A stretch of DNA of 9,710 nt from Candidatus Levyibacteriota bacterium. GTDB taxonomy: Bacteria; Patescibacteriota; Microgenomatia; Levybacterales; UBA12049. The notes under the pieces are model-generated. The model worked only from the letters and a program-made list of their open reading frames with translations. It had not been told where the DNA came from and ran no database searches. Positions 6,153 to 9,710 of this stretch are shown one piece after another; the first letter of the stretch is position 1; each line of letters starts with the position of its first letter. The translations under genes and the position numbers were made by a program. The stretch spans positions 1-9,710 of the forward strand of contig JAGOUP010000018.1 of NCBI GenBank assembly GCA_018061205.1, read 5' to 3'.

Positions 6153-6158
6153 TATAAT
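6153..6158 (+). promoter_or_regulatory. -10 box of the phosphoesterase gene
   Basis: TATAAT lies 12 nt before the ATG at 6171, predicting a leader of about 6 nt. The AGAAAGGAG just upstream (6144-6152) looks like a Shine-Dalgarno sequence but is 18 nt from the ATG and would lie upstream of the transcript start, so it is probably not one. Confidence 0.58.
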
Positions 6159-6170
6159 AAAAAACATACT

Positions 6171-6731
6171 ATGAAAGAGAAGTTGTTGTTTGTGATTCAT
6201 CAACATGATACAGTCAGGGCGCATTTTGATTTGCGATTGGAGATTGGGGGAGTGATGCCGTCTTGGGCAATACCAAAGGGGCCGACGTTAGACAACACGC
6301 AAAAGCGTTTGGCGATGGCAACTACTGATCATGACATGGAATATCGAAACTTCGAAGGCTCATTGCCGGCCCGCCTGCCATCGCCTGAAGGCGAAGCCAA
6401 TGGCGGGCAGGTGATTGTCTGGGATGAGGGATATTATATTCCTGAGATAGAGGAGAAGAAAGGGAAAGAGAAAATACGAACTGCGATAGAAGATCCAAAA
6501 GAAGGGGAGAAGGTCATGCAAGCAGGACTCGAAGAAGGGCAGTTAAAATTTCAGCTCCATGGCAAAAAAATGAAAGGATCATTTGCACTCGTCAAAGCAG
6601 GATTTGCAGGGAAAAATAGTTGGTTGTTGATCAAACACAAAGACGAATTTGTGAAAGAAGGGTACGATGCAAAAGAGCATCCAAAATCGGTGAAGAGCGG
6701 GAAGACAATTGAAGATTTTAAAAAAGATTAA
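6171..6731 (+). CDS. Stand-alone LigD-type DNA 3'-phosphoesterase
   Basis: This 186-residue protein matches the phosphoesterase (PE) module of LigD, which trims 3'-phosphate and 3'-ribonucleotide ends before DNA joining. Visible residues are H12, H18, D20 and R22 in HQHDTVRAHFDLRLE, K36 in IPKGPT, R46, and H54 and Y58 in TDHDMEY. These keep the spacing of the Pseudomonas LigD catalytic set (offset 30, numbering from memory). Later PE motifs are VIVWDEGYY (81-89), QLKFQLHGKKMKGSFALVK and SWLLIKHKDEF. There is no ligase or polymerase domain, and the N-terminal roughly 30 residues of the LigD module are absent. The usual FEGxIPEGEYGxG loop reads FEGSLP-ARLPSP-EGEANGG: a GC-rich palindrome encodes residues 66-80 and adds about six residues. 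The gene is divergent from the 158-aa gene. Confidence 0.88.
   Translation: MKEKLLFVIHQHDTVRAHFDLRLEIGGVMPSWAIPKGPTLDNTQKRLAMATTDHDMEYRNFEGSLPARLPSPEGEANGGQVIVWDEGYYIPEIEEKKGKEKIRTAIEDPKEGEKVMQAGLEEGQLKFQLHGKKMKGSFALVKAGFAGKNSWLLIKHKDEFVKEGYDAKEHPKSVKSGKTIEDFKKD
6369..6411 (+). repeat. GC-rich GCCCGCC palindromic repeat in frame in the phosphoesterase gene
   Basis: The outer arms GCCCGCC (6369-6375) and GGCGGGC (6402-6408) are perfectly inverted. At the centre TCGCCT (6381-6386) and AGGCGA (6389-6394) form a second perfect pair around GA. The GC content is far above the surrounding gene. It encodes ARLPSPEGEANGGQ within the loop before VIVWD. A GGCGGGC core also appears at 7172-7178 in the intergenic repeat near the ABC gene. 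Confidence 0.78.
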
Positions 6732-6841
6732 TGATTTACGATTTATGATTAAAGAATAATATGGAAATACGGTTTGCGAGGAAAGGAGATGGGGGAGAGG
6801 TCTTCATGGGAAAAATGTTTCGGGGTGATTTATAAAAGCAA
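6732..6841. other. Convergent intergenic gap with short AT direct repeat
   Basis: This is the gap between the phosphoesterase stop and the stop of the 76-aa gene. It opens with ATGATTTACGATTTATGATT (6731-6750), an AT-rich tandem of a GATTTA-type unit. A 24-codon frame (6761-6835, starting MEIRFARKGDGG) has no promoter or RBS and is probably not a gene. No hairpin with a U-tract is seen. Confidence 0.4.
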
Positions 6842-7072
6842 TTATTTTTTCTTTTTGTCATGTTCTTCTCGGCCTCTTCTATTTGCTGCCATTTGTGTTT
6901 CTATACTTGCTTGAAGCATCCTTGCTATATCCGTTGAATAAAGTGGTTCCACAATAGTTCCATCTACCATTCGATCAAGATGTTGTTTCAATCGTGCCGC
7001 TGTATCATCATCTTGTCCAATTTTTTTTGCTGCCGGAGTGAAGTCGGGTGGGGAAAATTCGTGGTTGCTCAT
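6842..7072 (-). CDS. Hypothetical small charged protein (76 aa)
   Basis: I do not recognise this protein. It is hydrophilic, with no signal peptide or membrane helix. It begins MSNHEFSPPDFTPAAKKIG, continues with a predicted helix DDTAARLKQHLDRMVDG, then IVEPLYSTDIARMLQASIETQMAA, probably a second helix, and ends in a basic tail RRGREEHDKKKK. That layout could suit a small nucleic-acid- or protein-binding factor, but nothing shows this directly. A TTGCAA-16 nt-TATACT promoter ends 7 nt before the ATG, which supports both the start and its being a real gene. It lies downstream of the ABC exporter gene on the same strand, separated by a repeat, and has its own promoter, so it is unlikely to depend on the exporter's transcript. 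Confidence 0.65.
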   Translation of the reverse strand: MSNHEFSPPDFTPAAKKIGQDDDTAARLKQHLDRMVDGTIVEPLYSTDIARMLQASIETQMAANRRGREEHDKKKK

Positions 7073-7079
7073 CTAGTAC

Positions 7080-7107
7080 AGTATAGGGGCGGTAGAAAGA
7101 TTTGCAA
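7080..7107 (-). promoter_or_regulatory. Promoter of the 76-aa gene
   Basis: Read on the - strand, TTGCAA (7107-7102), a 16-nt spacer and TATACT (7085-7080) are followed by 7 nt and the ATG at 7072. The predicted transcript starts about 1 nt before the ATG. The -35 is identical to that of the gene at 6080, and both continue as TTGCAAAT. Confidence 0.63.
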
Positions 7108-7113
7108 GATGTA

Positions 7114-7190
7114 GATCCTGAAATCCCCCAAGGGGACTGGCCACTTCGAGGCGGAGCAAGTTCCCTCCAAAGGCGGGCACGCAGGATGAC
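7114..7190 (-). repeat. GTCATCCTG-family repeat (inverted, composite) after the ABC gene
   Basis: On the - strand the element opens with GTCATCCTG (7190-7182) and closes with CAGGATC (7120-7114), matching the ends of the copy at 533-557. Between them lie GC-rich blocks including GCCCGCCTTTGG and a small CCCC-TTG-GGGG hairpin followed by ATTT. It occupies most of the gap between the ABC gene's stop (7201) and the -35 box of the 76-aa gene, where it could weakly terminate or insulate transcription. Confidence 0.65.
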
Positions 7191-7200
7191 ACCAATACTA

Positions 7201-8967
7201 TTAATATATGTCGAAGGATTCGAGGAGTTTTTTGTTGCCTTCCACTTGGAATTTGAGGAGGTCGGAATAGATGCCTTTTTTGTGGGCTAGTTCTTGGGGG
7301 TTTCCTGAGGCTTCTACTTTTTTGTCATTGATGACGATGATTTTGTTCACGTTTTGGATCGTTGAGAAACGGTGGGCGATGATCAACACCAGTTTGTCTT
7401 TCATCAAGTACTCCAGTGCGTCTTGAACTTCTTTTTCACTCTTTGCATCCAATGAGCTGGTCGCTTCATCCAAAATAAGTATTGGTGCATTTTTCAGAAC
7501 TGCACGTGCGATTTGGATTCGTTGTTTTTGTCCACCCGAAAGTCTTACGCCTCGTTCTCCTACTTCTGATTCCAAACCCTTAGGGAGCTTTTGCACAAAG
7601 CCCCATGCGTTGGCTTTTTTCAATGCTTCGATGATTTCTTTCTCTGTTGCTTTCATTCCATAACTCACATTTTCTTTGATTGTTGTTGAGAAAAGTTCAT
7701 TTTCTTGAAAAACGAGGGAGATGTTTTGTCTGACAAACATATGTGAGACTTCGTTGTAGTTATGGTCCTTCATCAACATAGTCCCATCTGTTGGTTCATA
7801 AAATTTCAAGATTAAATTGACAATCGTTGATTTTCCGGCACCGCTATGACCGACGAGTGCCACTTTTTCTTTCTTGCCTATGGTAAAAGAAATATCATCC
7901 AAAATAGTTTCGGAGGTGTCGTATTTGAAGGAGACATGTTTGAATGTGATGGTTGGATCCGTGACTTTTGCTGCTGTTTCTTTTTTGTGATAGAACTCTG
8001 TAGATTTGAGATCCAGAATTTCCAAAAATTCTTTGGATCCTGCTTCTGCCATTTGTATATTGGTCAAAATAAAGGACATGGCAAACAATGGTCGTCGGGC
8101 TTGGGCAACCAGTTGAATGATCAACACCATCTCCCCAATAGAAAGAATTCCTTGGAAGGTGTTATAGAAGACAACCAGATTAATGAGGAGCAAAATAATG
8201 TTTAGAGAAAGACCGCGGAGAAAATCAAACGTATGGAATGAGGAGCTTTGTTTGGCATAAATATCATTTGATTCCTGCAGATTGCCACTGATCAAATCTG
8301 CTTCATTTTGTTCATTTGAAAAACTTTTCACCAGTTTTATATTCCCGATGACTTCCTGAATTCGGGAACGAGAGATATCTTCTATGGCATTTTTCCGCAC
8401 CTCTTCTTTGCCCCAACGAACAGAGGAGTAGTACGAAAGGACAAAGTAGATAGGAAAGAGGATAAGGGTGAAGAATGCGACCGGGAGATTGTAGTATGCC
8501 AATACTGCAATAGTAAAAAGACTCTGCAAAAACATAGGGAGCATAAAGTTGGTAAGTCCGTTGATGAATTGGAGCGTTGAGGAAATACCTCGTGCGAGCT
8601 GGTTCACAATTTTTCCTGAGATCTCAGTATCAAAGTAACTCTGAGGGAGCGTCAGGACCTTTTGATAGAACATATCTGTTAAGAATTTTCGAAGTAGCCC
8701 TGCGAAGTGATCTCCCATGCGATTGGTAATAACAGAGAGGGTATTTCCTAAAAGATTGGCAGCAAATGCAACCACTATCAAAAAGATAAGGTTATTCAAG
8801 CTGGATGATTTTCCTGCAAGCTTGGCAACAATCTCATCAACGATCGATTTGGAAATAATAGGGGCAACCAGTTCCAAGAGAGCAGTGATAACAATCAGTG
8901 CGGCAATACCCCACATCCATCCTCGTAGTGGTTTGGCCAATTCTAATAGTTTAAAAACATTTTTCAT
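7201..8967 (-). CDS. ABC exporter half-transporter (fused permease and ATPase, MsbA/BmrA-like)
   Basis: This is a 588-residue membrane protein with the exporter layout. Residues about 1-310 form a six-helix transmembrane domain, starting near WMWGIAALIVITALLELVAP. Residues about 340-580 form the ATPase: Walker A GHSGAGKST (373-381), Q-loop Q421 in VFQENELF, signature LSGGQ (476-480), Walker B ILILDEATSS with D500 and E501, and switch H532 in IAHRFS. All catalytic residues are intact. Such proteins work as homo- or heterodimers exporting lipids, peptides or drugs; the substrate cannot be read from sequence. No partner half-transporter is adjacent, which favours a homodimer. The start at 8967 is supported by a TATAAT ending 8 nt upstream on the - strand. 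The gene is divergent from the transglycosylase gene, which fits an envelope role without proving one. Confidence 0.92.
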   Translation of the reverse strand: MKNVFKLLELAKPLRGWMWGIAALIVITALLELVAPIISKSIVDEIVAKLAGKSSSLNNLIFLIVVAFAANLLGNTLSVITNRMGDHFAGLLRKFLTDMFYQKVLTLPQSYFDTEISGKIVNQLARGISSTLQFINGLTNFMLPMFLQSLFTIAVLAYYNLPVAFFTLILFPIYFVLSYYSSVRWGKEEVRKNAIEDISRSRIQEVIGNIKLVKSFSNEQNEADLISGNLQESNDIYAKQSSSFHTFDFLRGLSLNIILLLINLVVFYNTFQGILSIGEMVLIIQLVAQARRPLFAMSFILTNIQMAEAGSKEFLEILDLKSTEFYHKKETAAKVTDPTITFKHVSFKYDTSETILDDISFTIGKKEKVALVGHSGAGKSTIVNLILKFYEPTDGTMLMKDHNYNEVSHMFVRQNISLVFQENELFSTTIKENVSYGMKATEKEIIEALKKANAWGFVQKLPKGLESEVGERGVRLSGGQKQRIQIARAVLKNAPILILDEATSSLDAKSEKEVQDALEYLMKDKLVLIIAHRFSTIQNVNKIIVINDKKVEASGNPQELAHKKGIYSDLLKFQVEGNKKLLESFDIY

Positions 8968-8974
8968 ATGTATC

Positions 8975-8984
8975 TATTATAATA
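8975..8984. promoter_or_regulatory. Shared palindromic -10 for two divergent genes
   Basis: TATTATAATA is its own reverse complement. It holds TATAAT on the + strand (8978-8983) and on the - strand (8981-8976). The - strand box is 8 nt before the ABC gene's ATG, giving an almost leaderless mRNA. The + strand box is 23 nt before the transglycosylase ATG, giving a leader of about 17 nt. The -35 elements are weak on both sides (TTACAA with a 17-nt spacer for the - strand). Confidence 0.62.
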
Positions 8985-8991
8985 GAGATTG

Positions 8992-8996
8992 AAGGA
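8992..8996 (+). promoter_or_regulatory. Shine-Dalgarno site of the transglycosylase gene
   Basis: AAGGA lies 10 nt before the ATG at 9007, within the predicted 17-nt leader. It is the only well-placed Shine-Dalgarno-like site I can see before any gene in the window. Confidence 0.5.
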
Positions 8997-9006
8997 AATT
9001 GTAACT

Positions 9007-9710
9007 ATGGTAGAACAAAAGTCACATATACTTTCTCGCAAGGCTTTTCTTCTTGGGGGAGTAGCAGCACTCACTGCTTTTGGAAGAGAGCAGCCAGCCA
9101 ATGCACAAGAGCCTAAAAAACCAATCTTTGCACCGACTGAACCGGTAGCAACTGTGGAACAAGTACTTCTATTTTCTCAAACATATGATCCTTCTCAAAG
9201 ATCACGATTTGAAGAGTTAGTAAAAGAACAAGAGTCATACATTCTTGAGAATAAGTACCATGGGATTGGAGAAACTGAAAGGATGCAAGAATTCATCAAA
9301 TTACGAGAAAAGTATAAAGGAATGATTGATACTGTTGTTGTGCAAAACAATATTTCATTAGGGGAGGATTTACAAAATACTTTATTGGGGATAATCCTTG
9401 TAGAAAGCAAAGGGAAGATAGACGCAGAAAATAGAGGTGCCATAGGATTGTGTCAAATTACACAAAGTGCTTTAGCTGAAATAGAAAGAGAAGTCCCAGA
9501 GATATGGAATAGAAACATGTATGTTCCAGAGGAAAATATTTTTGCAGCAGCAAAATATTTGGAGATCATGAAAAAACGCTATGGCAAGCCGGAATTTGCT
9601 CTCTGGGCATATCATGTAGGTGGTGGAACACTATGGCAAGGAATAAAGGCACATCTTGTGTTCGAGGGGGTAAAAGATTTGGAAGAGCAAATTGATGTCT
9701 TGCCTAAAAC
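9007..9710 (+). CDS. Secreted SLT-type lytic transglycosylase (3' end outside window)
   Basis: The frame is open from the ATG at 9007 to the end of the window (234 codons, no stop). An N-terminal signal peptide is clear: SRKAFLLGG at 10-18, a hydrophobic run to about residue 30, then PANA before QE at 34-35. The twin-arginine-like SRKAFL has Lys in place of the second Arg. After a linker and helical region (40-115) comes a lysozyme-like SLT domain: LGIILVESKGK with the catalytic Glu E133, then GAIGLCQIT (144-152), NIFAAAKYLEIMKKRYG (178-194) and ALWAYHVGGG (198-207). The family cuts the glycan strands of peptidoglycan outside the membrane without hydrolysis. GLCQIT and AYHVGG differ slightly from the usual GLMQ(I/L) and AYNAG. 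The gene shares its promoter region with the divergent ABC exporter. Confidence 0.87.
   Translation, partial: MVEQKSHILSRKAFLLGGVAALTAFGREQPANAQEPKKPIFAPTEPVATVEQVLLFSQTYDPSQRSRFEELVKEQESYILENKYHGIGETERMQEFIKLREKYKGMIDTVVVQNNISLGEDLQNTLLGIILVESKGKIDAENRGAIGLCQITQSALAEIEREVPEIWNRNMYVPEENIFAAAKYLEIMKKRYGKPEFALWAYHVGGGTLWQGIKAHLVFEGVKDLEEQIDVLPK

Noticed and set aside
6761..6835. 24-codon frame MEIRFARKGDGG... between convergent genes
   Set aside because: No promoter, RBS or recognisable motif, and too short to separate from chance.
7102..7290. Open frame of 62 codons on the + strand
   Set aside because: It runs through the repeat and then antisense to the end of the ABC exporter gene; no start signal.

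Overview
The window looks like chromosome from a Patescibacteria (CPR) bacterium, possibly a Parcubacteria-type lineage. The support is indirect. The base composition is AT-rich, and all eight genes whose 3' ends are visible stop with TAA. There is a large DUF4012 membrane protein and a stand-alone LigD-type phosphoesterase. Almost no ribosome-binding sites are visible. Many short palindromic repeats occur between genes and, in frame, inside genes. I could not run a phylogenetic placement.

Left block (1-5450, all + strand). A Jag-like KH/R3H protein, which normally follows yidC near the origin, is followed by a polytopic O-antigen ligase/polymerase-like protein, a compact RNase HI and a 910-residue DUF4012 protein with a degenerate Rossmann-like N-terminus. 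Each gap between these genes holds a different palindromic repeat. Repeats also lie in frame inside the ligase gene and the DUF4012 gene.

Middle block (5451-7200). A convergent gap rich in inverted repeats leads to an unrecognised 158-residue protein on the - strand. This gene is divergent from a small stand-alone LigD 3'-phosphoesterase on the + strand, which carries a GC-rich palindrome in its coding sequence. A 76-residue charged protein of unknown function follows on the - strand, then another repeat.

Right block (7201-9710). A complete ABC exporter half-transporter on the - strand is divergent from a secreted SLT-type lytic transglycosylase on the + strand, which runs off the window. 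Their -10 elements overlap in one palindrome.

Functionally, the membrane biogenesis factor, glycan ligase, DUF4012 protein, exporter and transglycosylase point to cell-envelope work. RNase HI and the phosphoesterase are nucleic-acid housekeeping enzymes. Two signals stand out. First, repeat elements have been absorbed into protein-coding genes. Second, -10 boxes lie 6-12 nt before the start codons of six genes, which predicts leaderless or nearly leaderless mRNAs.
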